64,000 nucleotides of DNA, from positions 38,501 to 102,500 of the forward strand of contig JBAMJV010005544.1 in the NCBI GenBank assembly GCA_037951105.1, in the 5' to 3' direction. This DNA comes from Echinarachnius parma (lineage: Eukaryota > Echinodermata > Echinoidea > Clypeasteroida > Echinarachniidae). Below the pieces are notes generated by a model. The model had not been told where the DNA came from and made no database searches. It worked only from the letters and a program-made list of their open reading frames with translations. Shown here piece after piece: positions 1-12,889 of the stretch (position 1 is the stretch's first letter; the number at the start of each line of letters is the position of its first letter). A program made the position numbers and the translations under genes.

Positions 1-812
1 GGAGTCTCCCCGGGGGAGTTGTCCGCCCTTGATCCGACGCCACTCCATTTGTTGTTTGCTTTTCCTCAGCTTGATGATAGGACCCTATTTTTGAATTGAA
101 ATGACGTCAAGGGGTATTTTAGCCCAGATAAAGTGAAAGTAGTAGTGGTGTAATGATAACAAATTAGGAGGTGGGTGGGGGGGGGGGGGGGGGACAAAGC
201 GATAGAGAGTATGGGGGAGTGTATGAGATGGGGTATCTACCCCTCCCACGCATGCACAAGGCAAGTTCATTTTGGAATTTGTAGTATTTAACACGTGCTT
301 TTGGAGCGGTTAAACTGACCAGTTGTCACTGCATAAAGATGCGTGTGTATATCAGTAATTTTAGACCACTGTACCACATTTGCATCTTACGGAGGGGGAG
401 GGGGGGGGGGGGGTGCAGCCCCCAAGCTTCCTTCAATCCCTGCGCCAATTGTAAGCAGGGTCAAACTGATGGAGGGCAGGAAAATGGGGCACGCTTGCCA
501 ACAAGAGGATGACAACGTTAGCCAACAAATATGTTTGTGCCTCTCTTTTTGTCAAAATAATGAGGACTATGGGGGGGGGGGGGGGGGGGCGGCTGCCCAG
601 ATTTGCAACCAGTAAACAATTACCCATCAAAAGCACTCACTTCCGATTGTTTTTTTTTAAATAACACTGTCACAAACATTTTACGTTGTTGTTCTGAGAT
701 AGTAGTAGATACCCTTTACACTAGCAAAATATTTTTCTGCTGACACAATAGCTGTTTTCAAACAGTGTATGAGCAGGTTACATTCGCGCCTTGTTCACAG
801 TGCCAACACTCA

Positions 813-1190
813 TCACACTGTGAACACACTGTGAGACACAAATGTTTTCACAGTGTGATAAATAGTCTGCTCATACTGCATTCACTGTGTATATAAGTGT
901 GCTCAAAGTATTTTCACAGCGATGGGTAGATGCCGATACGGCGATAAAGAGCAAACTTAACATGATTTAAACTGTGTGTTCACAAATAGAACCACAGTGT
1001 GGACCAGGATGTATACACACAAAAATAGTCTGCTTACACTGTGTATATTATAACAGTGTTCATGAATAGTATTTTCACAGCGACGGGCAGATGCCGATAC
1101 TGTGATTAAGCGCGAAGTTAACATGATTTTACACAGTGCGTTCACATAGTGATCCAAAGTGTTGAACACGATGTGTTCACACTGTGAGAG
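813..1190. repeat. CACAGTGTG palindromic cluster with internal duplication
   Basis: Many copies of CACAGTGTG and its complement CACACTGTG lie head to head. A segment near 907-985 recurs at 1069-1147 (TTTCACAGCGA, GATGCCGATAC, TTAACATGATTT), a spacing of about 162 bases. No coding sense is apparent. A related cluster occurs at 41945-42165. Confidence 0.7.
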
Positions 1191-1352
1191 ACTTTGTTAT
1201 TTCCGGTAGGTATCATAATTATCAGCACTCTGAAAGTCAACCCGTTCCCTTCTTGATTATAAAATCCCCATTGATTTCGTACACAGCCCACCAGGTTCCC
1301 GTAGGCAAGGGATTAAATAGTGTTTAGTAGGTTAACATCTTCAGTAGATGTC

Positions 1353-1504
1353 TATAACATACGATCCGATCCGATCCGACTATACCATCTACGGATCTGA
1401 ACTATAATAGAGGCCTCAAATACACATGTCTTGCTTAAGTTCAGATACGCAGTTGTTTGTCGGGTCGGAATCGGATCGTGCTATGTGCGGTGGGCTTTAC
1501 AGCC
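1353..1504. mobile_element. Short TIR element, GATCCGA family
   Basis: ACGATCCGATCCGA near the left end is answered by TCGGAATCGGATCGT near the right, followed by GCGGTGGGCTTTA. The element at 53152-53285 shares these ends (CGCACATTACACGATCCGA; GCGGTGGGCATTA). It is non-coding. Confidence 0.5.
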
Positions 1505-2289
1505 GATCTGCACGATTGCTCATTTGCACATGAACACTTAAAGGTAATTTGGATCCTTATAATCAGATGGGCAGTGCCATCTTGTGAACGCCTTACGCAC
1601 GGTGCGAAACTCAGTGTTTATGTAGGTCGCACAAACTAGCCTAGTTAAAATGGCAACCCGCGGTGCAGCAGCCCCACGCAAAATGCTCACAAGTATGAAT
1701 ATTAATTTATACACGCGCGTGCATGCGGGTTGCACTGATTTACGCTTGACATTTTGGAAATGTATTAACAAAAATATATATTTAGGCATAGACAATTTCC
1801 GGGCATTTCTGGCTATTATTAAATCAGATGACATACTCTTTCCTACCCACTTTATCAAACGTTGTTTTATAAAATCGTCTTTTCTAACGTTTTCATCCCG
1901 TTTTCATGCCAATAGAAATAAGGAGGCGACGTAAGCCCTATATAGATTTTTTTACAACTTAATGTCAGTATTACTATCAAGTGGAATGTATTAATTCATT
2001 CACAATCGCATACATCTTACAAGAAGGTCTTTGATGAATGGATATAAATGGAATTGGGTCATTGTGCATCCCATACATGAAGCTGTTTTACATTTTACCG
2101 AAATGTCGAATAAGTCAGTGATTTCGCAGTATTTGATTAATTGTAATTTCACATTTGAAATATACAAGGGTGAAAGAGATGAATATGAGAAATATGTAAC
2201 TCGGTTATTATTTTAAATGTCTTGCCGACAAATGGTGACTGAGTCATATTCAACTGGTTACACGTCATCTACCCCTGCAAAAAATACCT

Positions 2290-2682
2290 CTTAAAGGGAT
2301 CTATAGTAACTTTGTTGACAAGTGCAAAATGTGATGGGTGATTAATAAATTGCGTGTTGGTGAGATCTGATTATGTCCACAAAGTAATGTGTGAAAATGT
2401 CACGTTAATTGGATGTTTTTTGGGGCCGAAAAATGAGCAAAAATGCAAAGTGATATTCATTAACTCAATGAAATTACTCTGTTCACGGCTTAAATTATCC
2501 CGTAGATAGTTTAACAGCTGAACACTTCAATCGTAAATATCTTTTGAACGAAATGGAAATTTGAAAAACCGAAACCTGTCCCGTGCTGATATTGTTAAAA
2601 TGAACATGACAAGGTATGAGAGAACCACTAGAGTTCGAAGTAAGTTTTGAGGATTTGGATAAGGTTACTTAGTCCCTTTAAA
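2290..2682. mobile_element. TIR element, TTAAAGGGATCTA family
   Basis: The left end TTAAAGGGATCTATAGTAAC pairs with the right end GTTACTTAGTCCCTTTAA. Internal sequence matches 20190-20420 in the opposite orientation (GAATATCACTTTGCATTT), and a right-end fragment recurs at 53426-53485. No coding capacity. Confidence 0.6.
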
Positions 2683-3316
2683 GGGACAGGTCCACTTTTA
2701 CAAAACGTCTGAACAGCTTTCAGTTGACGGATGGGGATCAATGTAACACGCAAAAAAAAAAAATCAGAGCGAACAGTCCTCTAATTTGGATTCTACGAAT
2801 GAAAAACGAATGCGTCCCTCCATTTAAACTCTATATCGGTCAATAAAGGAGTTCAACTGATTTAGCATAATATTACAACAATATAGTACTAATTTTCGTA
2901 AAGGTATTGTGAAGCCGACATTTGTTAACGTATGTCACGGAAAAAGATCTCAAGAAAGAACATATAATTACATGTAGTCAGTTTAAGCGATGTTTGGGTG
3001 TGTTGCTTGGTAAACGCTCACACATCCTACTTATGCGCGGGTCACGTAGCTAGCGCGGGTCACGTAGGGGTCATGCATACCGATCTGGCACTCCGTGAAA
3101 TCTTACTGAAAACTTACTGACTGGCCGAAAATACGTATGTACCTAATTAACCGACGTCCCTCAGTTTAATCAGTTTTAGGTCTATAACTCCACGAAAAAG
3201 AGATTTCAAGCCCTAATTTTTTCAGGCATGCTATTAAATGACATTTCCTTTCATATAAGACAATAACCTCGCAACTTTTGAATTTTGGCTTGCAAAAGAG
3301 GATCTCTCCCTTTAAG
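2679..3316. mobile_element. TIR element, TTAAAGGGA ends
   Basis: The left end TTAAAGGGACAGGTCCACTT is the imperfect complement of the right end around 3287-3316 (TTGCAAAAGAGGATCTCTCCCTTTAA). It directly abuts the previous element. No coding capacity was found. Confidence 0.5.
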
Positions 3317-3595
3317 GTTCATCGCCAAAGAGTTTACAATTTGATATTCGATTTTATCACCTTTGCATTTATTTTGACTACGATCTAAAAGCGTCCCTGG
3401 AACAATTTTCATATAATCATTATTATATTCCACATACTAATAATCTTGCTCTTCGATTGGTCAAAAGGTAATCACGTGAGGAAAAATAGTTTCGCCCATC
3501 ATTGATGGTTGAAGAAAACTTCGTTACACTGTGTAGATATCTTGGGTGAAAGTGCGTTGCACTCACTAGATAATTGGTAACGTACTATCTACACC

Positions 3596-3755
3596 CCGCG
3601 GTTGCATTGCATTGCTGTGGAGAATGTGTATTCAAATTCCGTACTATTCAGCACACCATAGAAGTATGACTCCAACACTGCCGTTGTAGGTACTGGGTAT
3701 TTAATATGGGATTTGAATAGCCACACACTGCACGGTCAATTCAATGCAACCGCGG
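3596..3755. repeat. Imperfect inverted repeat with CCGCGG ends
   Basis: CCGCGGTTGCATTGCATTG on the left is matched by CAATTCAATGCAACCGCGG on the right, with further pairing inward (CTGTGG/CCACAC, TTCAAAT/ATTTGAA). Probably a short hairpin element. Confidence 0.55.
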
Positions 3756-4149
3756 ATGAGTGGCGCGAATTACAAATGTAATACGTACGTACATGCACTG
3801 TATGTATCGTACACCGCTTGCCATGACTCTATTTGACGTTTAGACTTTAGAACTTTGACTTTTGAACTGTTTTAGTGTTTCATCATCATTAATTACAATT
3901 TGTTTGGAGTCTGACTTGGAGTTGGAGTTCACTTTCATTTTATATATAGACCCAAGTGCTAGCCTATAGCCTTTGGCTATGGAATTTTCATGGAGTTAAT
4001 TGGAATAGCATTGTTGGTAAGTAGATCAAAGTCTAGTACTAGGCCTAAACATTAAACAAAAATTAGATTGTCTTTCTCGTAGACCTAGCTACCAGTGAAA
4101 TGTTTCCAATGTAGAATATAAAGCAACTAATCACCTTTTGGTTTCAGGC

Positions 4150-4286
4150 GATGGGACAAACCATCACTTCCTCGGCGATCTGAATGTATACGCTATCTTT
4201 CCGAAGCGAAACGCTATCTTTCCTCAGCTTCGCTTCGGAAAGATAGCTACATCCAGATCGCCTTGGAAGTGATAGTTTGTCCCATC
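4150..4286. mobile_element. Near-perfect hairpin element
   Basis: GATGGGACAAACCATCACTTCC pairs with GGAAGTGATAGTTTGTCCCATC, and the arms continue through GGCGATCTG/CAGATCGCC to an inner CTATCTTTCCGAAGCGAA palindrome. The whole unit folds back on itself. Confidence 0.65.
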
Positions 4287-4945
4287 ACATTCACCAACGG
4301 TAATTATTTGCTTACTATCTCCATGATTGGGGAAACATTTTAAAAAGTAAAATCCATTTCACTATTATGTTACTATAAGCTAAACAACAAGGTATAAGAT
4401 TAATCTGAACGCTCAAAGTAATTATGGTTAACTTTGATAACGTTAATGGATGACTTTTAAACGGGTAAAATGTCAATAAATCTGGGCCACAGATTTATTC
4501 CGATTGGATATATTTATTGATATTTCATCCGTTTCTATACCGCTTTTGATCAAATAAAGTTTATTCTATCATTAAAATTGTACGCATTTTCAAATTTTAC
4601 ACTCAGTTTTTCATTATCTCACAACAAATTTATTTCGTGCAGCGCCCTCTATACCAAAACTTAACTACCCCTTTAAGGTTTCGAATGGGGATATAAACCT
4701 TCCTACATGATGAACGTGGAAAGAGCCATGGGCGAATATTTGTTTTAATACATAACATAAAACAACCAATCATTTTAAATGTAACAATAAATAGGGCAAA
4801 TTACTCGACATAAAATAAAATCCACATCGACCGAATTGGGACACCAATTGGAACTGTATTGATCAAGATTGAGGGCCGTACGTGACAAGTTTTGATATAA
4901 TTGTGGTAATTCCGTTGTCCCCTTATATTCTTTACTGAGAAAAGA

Positions 4946-5350
4946 TTAAAGTGATCCATGTACTTTGTCTAACTCTACGAAAATTGCTTTGAGCTTCCAC
5001 ATTTCTCTTCTACCGTGTTGTTTAGCTTATGGTAAGAGAAGAATAAAATGGGGTTAGATTTGTTCAAACGTCCCTTTAGTATGAAGATATCTATCATTGA
5101 AAATCATTCAGCTCAAGACCGTCTACAGACGGTCATAAAGATCACGTTCGAATGAACGACAAAGAACTCAGAATTAGTTGTAAAATCTGACGCAAAATTT
5201 CGCTTTTTTTAACCGGGAAAGCAGTGTTCTTTTTCAATGAATCTTTCACACATCATTCGGACATATCTTACGATGATTTCGGTATAGGATTGAAGTCTCA
5301 AATGTAATTTCTGGCGATATCATTCTAACAAAGTACATTGATCACTTTAA
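4946..5350. mobile_element. TIR element, TTAAAGTGATC family
   Basis: The ends are TTAAAGTGATCCATGTACTT and AAGTACATTGATCACTTTAA. Its right third (AATCTTTCACAC, GAAGTCTCAAATGTAA) has a diverged relative at about 29995-30155. Non-coding. Confidence 0.6.
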
Positions 5351-5559
5351 CTGATGAGGACCTAATCAATTGGGAACCAATGTAGGTTGCTGTTACAATG
5401 TTTGTTGGGCCAGGGTGCTGAGGTCTTTAGCAAAAATATCATCCTAGATTTCATGTGCATGACAAGCCAACAAAAAAAACAAAAACATGAAGAAGGTCTG
5501 TACCTGCACCTCTACCCACCATTACTTGCCCAAAACGTTAAATCTATTGCCTAAATATG

Positions 5560-5750
5560 GATGCCCTTACATACGTTGCCTGAATTTGATGTGACTTTTG
5601 CCCGAATAAAGGCATGCCTTGCCCGAATTTGAGGTGCCATTTGCCTGAATAATGACATGTGTTTGAGGTGCGAGAATTGGAGGTATCTTTTGCCCATAAT
5701 ATGCACCATTTGCCCCGATTTGAGGTGCCCTTTACCTGTTATTGTCGTTT
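5560..5750. repeat. Degenerate repeats of TTGCCCGAATTTGAGGTGCC
   Basis: At least five diverged units of about 40 bases carry TTGCC(C/T)GAAT and GAGGTGCC. It abuts the mariner-type element at 5778. Confidence 0.5.
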
Positions 5751-5777
5751 TTACACGGATTCATATAGGTGCCTATA

Positions 5778-5916
5778 CAGGGTGGCCCCCCAAAACCGGA
5801 ACGGGGCACTTCCCAAAATAAAGTAACAAAATTATTATGTCCATCGGATAAGGTGTCTTTTCCAATAAAAAACTATATTTTGGGAAGTGCCACGTTCCGT
5901 TTTCTGGGCCACCCTG
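5778..5916. mobile_element. Mariner-type MITE, 139 bp, TA target site
   Basis: The element begins CAGGGTGGCCC and ends GGGCCACCCTG, flanked by TA on both sides. Arms extend inward (GGCACTTCCCAAAATA/TATTTTGGGAAGTGCC). CAGGGTG ends and TA duplication are typical of Tc1/mariner-derived MITEs. It is too short to code for transposase. Confidence 0.7.
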
Positions 5917-7170
5917 TATAGGGAGGGGGAGAGCATGTATGGAACATGTGATAGTCTACTTAGATCTAGATGAACCATATTACTTAGTAACTAGAAGATG
6001 TGGAAGCCTTATCCCCTGGGCGACACTGGACTAGTGTAGTGAAAAGAGCGAAGGAAATACCCTTAGAATTCCCATTTATCATCTTAGCTTAAATTTGGAA
6101 ATGTATAAAGTCTGTAGGGAATCGCCTAATTAAAAGGGGGTAATAAAAGGCATATAATTATGATGAACGAACCCATGGAAAAGGGTGCCATCTATATATA
6201 ATTAATGCATTCATGATATCAAAAGGCCCAACATTTACACCGTGTATAAATGCATCCTTGGTTTCAAAACTTTAACGCATTTAAGCCAGCTGCCTTTTAG
6301 TTTGTCCCCGTGGAAATAAATTCTTCAACAATACTACCAAACAAATCAATGAGGAATCTTATTCACACAAATGTGTATGATAATGTCAGACGCTCAAAAT
6401 AGTGCATCTAATGCAAGGGCTTGTGGCCATCTGTTAAACCATTTCACGACTGGTCCCCCAAAATGCATGGGCTGCGGTGTATGGAGAATGCATGTTATAC
6501 CAAAGTCAAATAATTGTCAACGGGCTACTCTCTATTATATTTTCCCGGTTGAAAAAAACAGGCTTTGGGAATCCAACAAATCAATATTCTGTATAACAGC
6601 ATTAGTGTTTCTACCACCACCACCACTTTTCTTAATGTTCAACTATGCACGTAGCTTAGGGGCAAAACACTTTCCTCTCTTCAGTAAGTAACGGTTATTT
6701 TGCAACACCTAATTGGTAGCGCCTGCAAATTACAAATAATATCATATTTTGAAAGAATGCCAATTTAATCACAATTTTCAGAAAGACGTGTACAAGCAAT
6801 TGCTCCTTTTCTCTTAAAATTATCTAAGAGATAATTGTTTTCATTTATTCAAATGACTAGCAGTCAAAGGCTGAATTGCATATTTGTTACATATATCCAT
6901 TCGCAAGATAAATGATTAAAATCAGATAAATATAAAACAAAAATATTGAAAAGTACACGTTACATAATACCAATGGCAAATGTTAAAAGTTTAAAAAGGT
7001 GATGAGAGGACAATTTGTTTGGTGATGGGCACACATGTCTGAGAGGTGGGCCTCTCCCCCTTAAAAATAAGTAACTCATAAAACAACCCCCCCCCCCCCC
7101 CCCTGTAGCTAGATCCGATTGCTGAAAGCTATACAAAAGAGGATCATACAAACTTCGCTAGTTAATGTTC

Positions 7171-7490
7171 AGATAAATAATTGGTATGCAGTACGCAGAT
7201 TGTAGATATACAGTATAATAACATTGCCTTGAGTATTATTCTATATCGTTGTGAATTAATCAATTAATAAAAAATGTTGCGTAATGTGTATGTCGTACAG
7301 TAAAGTCGTTCAGATAAATTGGTATGCAGTACGCAGATTGTAAATACTTCATACAGTATAATGGCATTACTTTGAGTATTACTCTATAACTTTGTGAATT
7401 CATTAATTTATTCAAACGTTTGCGTATGTGTATGTTGAACTTGTAGGCCTACAGTCAAGCAAGTCGTTCAGATGCATTTTTGGTATGCAT
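7171..7490. repeat. Two-and-a-bit tandem repeats of about 145 bp
   Basis: Units begin AGATAAATAATTGGTATGCA near 7171, AGATAAATTGGTATGCAGTA near 7311 and AGATGCATTTTTGGTATGCA near 7471. They share GTACGCAGATTGTA and GAGTATTA. Confidence 0.65.
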
Positions 7491-8176
7491 TCAAACGATT
7501 TGATCCGCTACTCGCAATGCCAAATGCTCGAAGAATCCATGCATAACCTTGTTTCCTAAATCTGGACGAAAAAAAAAAATGTCCCTCCGCATTGTGACAA
7601 TAACTGATGAAATTCAGGTCTTTGAAAGGGTTTAATCTAATTTAACGCTGTAATTCCCACATACGTTGTTTAGACATCTGCCGATACTCCTGGCGATGTG
7701 TTATGTATTGTTTCATGTGAATTCTGGAGAAGGGACAATAGTTTCAAAGCTGAACATACGTGCACACATATAGGCGGGGTACATGGCGCTGGGGGGGGGG
7801 GGGGGGGCGGACGAGGGTAATGGTGATCAGGCCTCTGTCATTCTGTGTTCATGGTGTATGTTTGTATGTTGTTGTGTGGGTACCTACCCCATTATTCAAA
7901 CTGGGGAAAGGGAAGGGAGGGGGGGGGGGGGGGGGGGTAATGGAGCCCCTTTCAATATTTTGGGAAAATATATAGTTGTGTCTTTCAAATGAAAAAAAAA
8001 AAAGATTATCGGAACTCGGTAGTGAGCAGGAAGGGAGTTATAAACAAAAACCTGCACACATAGTCAATGATATCTGAACGGAAAAAAAGTTCCTAATATA
8101 AATCACCTCCTTTCCTCAGACACATGCAGTTTCATTTTATACAAAGTACAAAAACAACATAAGAGGCACTAATAAA

Positions 8177-8275
8177 GTGTCTGGGACGTGTTACATTCTA
8201 TGCATATAGGATTAGCTATGCAACCGTTCGTGTCTGGGACAGGTTACATTCTATGCATATGACTTGCAGCCAACC
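8177..8275. repeat. 54-bp tandem duplication
   Basis: GTGTCTGGGACGTGTTACAT and GTGTCTGGGACAGGTTACAT each continue TCTATGCATAT and end CAACC(G/T)TTCGTG. The two units are adjacent. Confidence 0.65.
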
Positions 8276-8475
8276 TTTCGTGACATTTCCCCGATTTGGA
8301 AAGAAAAATAAACGCGCCCCACTTTAGCAAACAACATGACAATGACGTGAATACAAATGATACAAGAGGCCAGTAGAACCGAAAAGCAAATCAGGCCACA
8401 TATTTATAAAACCTTGCTAGCTAAGTTCCTTGCTAAGTGTATTTCAAATCATAGTCGTACCCATAATTTTGTTAT

Positions 8476-8498
8476 GGGGGGGGGGGGGGGGGGGGGGG
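8476..8498 (+). repeat. Poly-G tract, 23 bases
   Basis: The longest uninterrupted G run in the window. It is followed about 20 bases later by CAGTGGCGTAGTTGGGG, which resembles the ends of the hAT-like element at 43870. Long G runs can form quadruplexes and are prone to length error. Confidence 0.8.
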
Positions 8499-8982
8499 AG
8501 GGTGTTTTAGCTTCATTCAGTGGCGTAGTTGGGGTGTGTTTGGATACCTAAAACAGTCATTTGGTGTCGCTAAAGGGGGGTGTTGAATACCCCAAACAAC
8601 CCCCTCGGTTGTTTCAAATGATACAGTTTATTTTAGCAACAAACAGTTTTCCTAGTCCCCAACTAGGGTTAGCTGGTTGAGTCTTAGGTACCCAATAAGC
8701 TAACTCTAAAAGAACTCGTGTTCAGTTCTCAGCCACGTCATAAAAAAAAGACTTAGCAAGGAACTAATAACGCTAGCAAGCTTTTATGAATATAATATAG
8801 GGCCAGATGAGTTTACATGCTAAGAACACAGCTTGCTCAACTACACGGGAAGACCAGTCATTGCCAGTTGTCCATTGTTTTGCGTTATTTGTATAGTTTT
8901 AATGTTTTAAACATGTTAACGATCCAAGCAACCCCGCGCTACCAATGTATTCATACCGGGTTGAGAAAATGACTATACTCCC

Positions 8983-9170
8983 ATTGGCCCGTATTCACAA
9001 AGGAGGTTTGTACAAACCCCGGTTCAAACCGCGGTTTACATCTATGGAATGCCAATTGTAAACTGATGGAGAGAGAATGTAAATTCCTTACTTGTTAACA
9101 ATGTTGATGGTACACATTCTCTCTCCATCAGTTTAAAATTGTACAAACCTCCTTTGTGAATACGGGCCAT
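8983..9170. mobile_element. Hairpin MITE, TTCACAAAGGAGGTTTGTAC family, copy 1
   Basis: GGCCCGTATTCACAAAGGAG on the left is the complement of CTCCTTTGTGAATACGGGCC on the right. The core (ACTGATGGAGAGAGAATGT, TTGTTAACAATGTTGAT) is shared with copies at 13462 and 29760. Confidence 0.75.
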
Positions 9171-9187
9171 TGTCTCCTTATTTACGC

Positions 9188-9500
9188 TCACACATAATAA
9201 TTAGTTGTGTAAATTGCTCTAAATGGATGTATCATCATTAATTGTTGGGTGCTTAGATCGACTGGAGTAACGATTGAAGAATGAGTATGAAGATGTAAAA
9301 ATTGTTGGACACTATAATCAAATAAATACATGTGAAAAGGTATTATATCGTATATATTATCCATGCAGGCACGTAGCATTACACTTACGCTGAACTACAT
9401 TTACATTTGTTCTATAAATTGGATGTATCATGTAAACCTACACTATTTTGATGATTGGATCGACTTCAGTAATGGGTGAAGAGTGTGTTATACTAAAGGA
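9188..9500. repeat. Diverged tandem duplication of about 200 bp
   Basis: AAATGGATGTATCATCATTA, followed by GATCGACTGGAGTAACG, recurs as AATTGGATGTATCATGTAAA, followed by GATCGACTTCAGTAATG. No coding potential. Confidence 0.45.
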
Positions 9501-9589
9501 ACATTTTGGGATACTTTTGAAAGAAATGAAATAGTAACGATCCCCAAAAACACTTTTTGTTGACAGGCACGTTGCATAAAAGGCACATC

Positions 9590-9680
9590 GCTATACCGGA
9601 GGACTTTCGCTTCCCGAAGTAGACGGGTGGTCCCTCGGTGATGTGGAGATAGGCGCCGCCCTATGTGCCCATAGGCTCGA
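9590..9680. other. G+C-rich imperfect hairpin of unknown nature
   Basis: CATCGCTATACCGGAGGACT pairs imperfectly with GGTGGTCCCTCGGTGATGTG around a CGCTTCCCGAAGTAG loop region. It stands out from AT-rich flanks. It could be a fragment of a mobile element or a structured RNA; I do not recognise it. Confidence 0.3.
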
Positions 9681-10192
9681 TAAGCACTTCGACTTTTGGA
9701 TGTGCTGAACTAGAACAGATACGATAGAAGCAAAGACAATTGAGTAAAATGAATAAATACATGCATATCAATTGAGTCCTAACAATCCGCAACCCCACCC
9801 ACACGCACATCTGTACATGAAACCAACTAATCGCCATTTTACGAATGAGGGTGTTGGTAAAATCATGGATTAACCAAAAAAAAAAAAAAAAACACCCACA
9901 GCATATTGCGATTCACCACGCTCTGATAAACTCACACATAAAGTTAACCCATTGACTACGAGATTGTATAACTTATTATGGACTTACCACATGTTATACA
10001 TCAGCTTCCCGTGGGCCTGCAATGTGTAAAAAAAAAACATACACTAAAGAATACAAAATAATAAAGATGCTAGGCACGACTCCTTGACAAGTCGTCCCCC
10101 AAGCGATTCGCCTCAAGCCCTATCGAGAAAAACTGGAGGACCTTTTACAAGTACCCTATTGACAAAGATGATAAGCACGTCATTCAAACGAC

Positions 10193-10634
10193 CCGGTGTG
10201 ACAGGGATAAGTGTCCAAGTGTCCAGGGCAAATTAGTTCAAGGGATCTGTCAAAATCACCCCATAAATGTGTGCTTTGTGCGTGTGTCAGGTCTAAAAGC
10301 AATGTTCCATGGCATATTAGTTCAATTTGTCCAAGTTCATTTATCCAAATTCATTTGAGTGAATTAGCACCCAACAACTTTTACGTTGTATGAGTGATTT
10401 TAGTGTGACGTCATCATGAGTAATTGTTAGTGTGTAGTATGAGTAAATAACTGTTCGTTTGGTTGTCCGTCTGTATGTGTGCATGTGTGCATGTGTGTAT
10501 GTTTCTGTTGGAGTGTGTATGTGTGTCTCCGTGTGTATGAAGGCTCAAAAAAGGACACAAATAGGATTTTAAACTGTACGAATGACGTCACCGGACACTT
10601 ATCCCTAGCTGGACACTTATACCTGTCACACCGG
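10193..10634. mobile_element. TIR element with CCGGTGTGACAGG ends
   Basis: CCGGTGTGACAGGGATAAGT, then GTCCAAGTGTCC, is answered by GGACACTTATACC, then TGTCACACCGG. The interior contains a GTGTGTATGTGTG-rich stretch. No transposase frame was found. Confidence 0.6.
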
Positions 10635-11995
10635 CAAGTTTGATAAATGCAAGGGATAGAATGTTGGACAAAGTGAACGTATAGGCAATTGTCAATCGTG
10701 ATTCTGATCATTGTATTCCTGTGCCTCCCAAAATACAAAGAAAATAAAAACACGCCTGTCTGGATATATATATTTATATGCACGTTATATTGTGCCTTTG
10801 TCATCATTTTTTACATTGTCTTTTTGTAAAAGATGGATAATGAATAATTTTTATATTATAAAAATGTAAAGCATCATTTGAAAACGCCTAATTATTGTTC
10901 AAGTGATCCCGTTCGTGTCTTCATGGAGAGTTATTAGAGATTGCCTTAGTTTCATACGATGTTAAAGTAAACTGTATCAGGTGATTTCATATTTTAAACA
11001 TTGTTATGTTTCATTTCATCAGATAAACGTAAATGTGTTACTCTATTAGTTTACGAATAGTAAATTTTCCTTTAACTATAAGACTCAGGTACCCTATCCG
11101 TCCTATTTACTAATAAATCAAACCTAAAATTGTAAGAAAAAAAAACAGTTTGCTTAATACGTCTTAATCTGCAATATCATATATCTGTTTGTTTTATGCC
11201 ACGCCTTACTCGATAGAAAGTAGCAGTTTCTTAAATACCATCCTTTAAAGTGAGGTCATGTTTTTGCAGGCCGATCTCAAATGAATGACATCATCATCTT
11301 TTATATTCTGTGACAAGAAAAACAAACAATGAAACATAACACAACGAAATAAAAATACAGTATATAACTGACCGGAGGTACTAAAGATGATAACGAAACA
11401 AAAAAACAAAAAACAAAAAAATTGAAATACGCAACATATGAATCAAATTTGATATTTGAACGAAATCATTTCGAGGGAATACATTTTAATTTAATTCCAA
11501 GAACACGAGTATAGCCAATCCTTAAATTGGCAAGGAAATAAAGAGATTACGAACCAACTAAAATGAAAAGAAAACAAAATAAAAGCCTCCGGAAAAATAT
11601 CACTTTATGACGGAAGTGTTCAAATTATCTTTTCGTCTGATTTGAGGAGGCAAAATAAATATTGATCTAATATTGTGGAAGTGGCGAAGAATTCCCTACT
11701 GATGATGTGTAATTACTCGCATTATAGCTGAGACAGACATGAAGTAATATAAATCAAACAATAAGGAAATCATACACCAGCAAAAAAATCTGTGAGTGGG
11801 ACTAGTGGCGACTACTGACTACAAAAACATTTTTACTGGTAATCCCTTGACACTTTTATGCTTTTACGATGAGAAGAAAACAAATCATGGACTCTAAAAT
11901 GTCGAAGGTTCGAGTTCGACGTTCCTTCGCTACACTTGTATTTAATTAAGTTATTTGTCTGTTTTAAAGATTGTCATGCACGAGGGTGCTAACTC

Positions 11996-12565
11996 GGGGG
12001 GGGGGGGGGGGGGTGGTCACTCTTATACAAAAGTGCCACCCATCCGTGTCTATCAACCTCTGAAATGGACCCTAACGTCGACAATTTGTGCACCTGAAAA
12101 AGTACCCTTTTTGTGGGTTTTTTTCTAATGAGTGCTGAAAACCAACCCTTTTTAAGGAAAACGTCGAAGACGCCGTATATATAGCTGAAAACTAATTGTG
12201 CACCTGAAAAGGTACCCTTTTGGTTTTTTTTTTCTTCTAATGAGTGCTCAAAACCAACCCTTTTTAAGGAAAACCTCGACGACGCCGTATAGCTGAAAAT
12301 GATACTCTTTTGACGCTTTTTTTTTGGACGCGGGTGCGTAGCCAGTCATGTTGGGAGTGACCCCCCGGGGGTGCTATACACTGTGAATCGCCATTTTGAA
12401 CTTCTAATGAGTGCTCAAAACCAACCCTTTTTAAGGAAAACGTCGACGACGCCGTATAGCTGAAAATGATACTCTTTTGACGCTTTTTTTGGACGCGGGT
12501 GCGTAGCCAGTCATGTTGGGAGTGACCCCCCGGGGGTGCTATACACTGTGATTCGCCATTTTGAA
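11996..12565. repeat. Poly-G tract followed by tandem duplications of about 165 bp
   Basis: An 18-base G run begins the block. Units containing TTCTAATGAGTGCTCAAAAC, GTCGACGACGCCGTATAGCT and GGACGCGGGTGCGTAGCCAG run 12236-12401 and 12402-12564 and are nearly identical. A truncated earlier unit is at 12125-12200. The near-identity implies recent duplication. Confidence 0.75.
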
Positions 12566-12889
12566 CTAGGGTAGATTTTTCCGCACTACATTATTTAAGA
12601 CTGAGCAAGAAATCATCACGTACCGTGCGCCAGGTGTTCACAAGATGGCACCGCGCATAATAATATACGATTTACGAATCCGCATTTCTATTGAATCAGT
12701 TGAACAAGCAATTCGAAACTTTTGGATAATATGTTGATTTTCGTTATTATTTATTTGGTCGACGATGGAAGTATATTTGAGATAATAAATACCAGATTTT
12801 TTTCTTTCATCAGCATTTCCCATTCAAATCGTTACAAAAAAAAAATCGCCCTTAAATATTCTGACATCATCCGGTTACGTTTACCTCAT

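Noticed and set aside
343..615. Gly-rich frames around poly-G tracts here and elsewhere
   Set aside because: Homopolymer runs create them; their lengths are also unreliable in sequencing.
10427..10807. 126-codon minus-strand frame
   Set aside because: It overlaps the TIR element and a GTGTGTATGTGTG-rich stretch; the His/Thr-rich translation is compositional.
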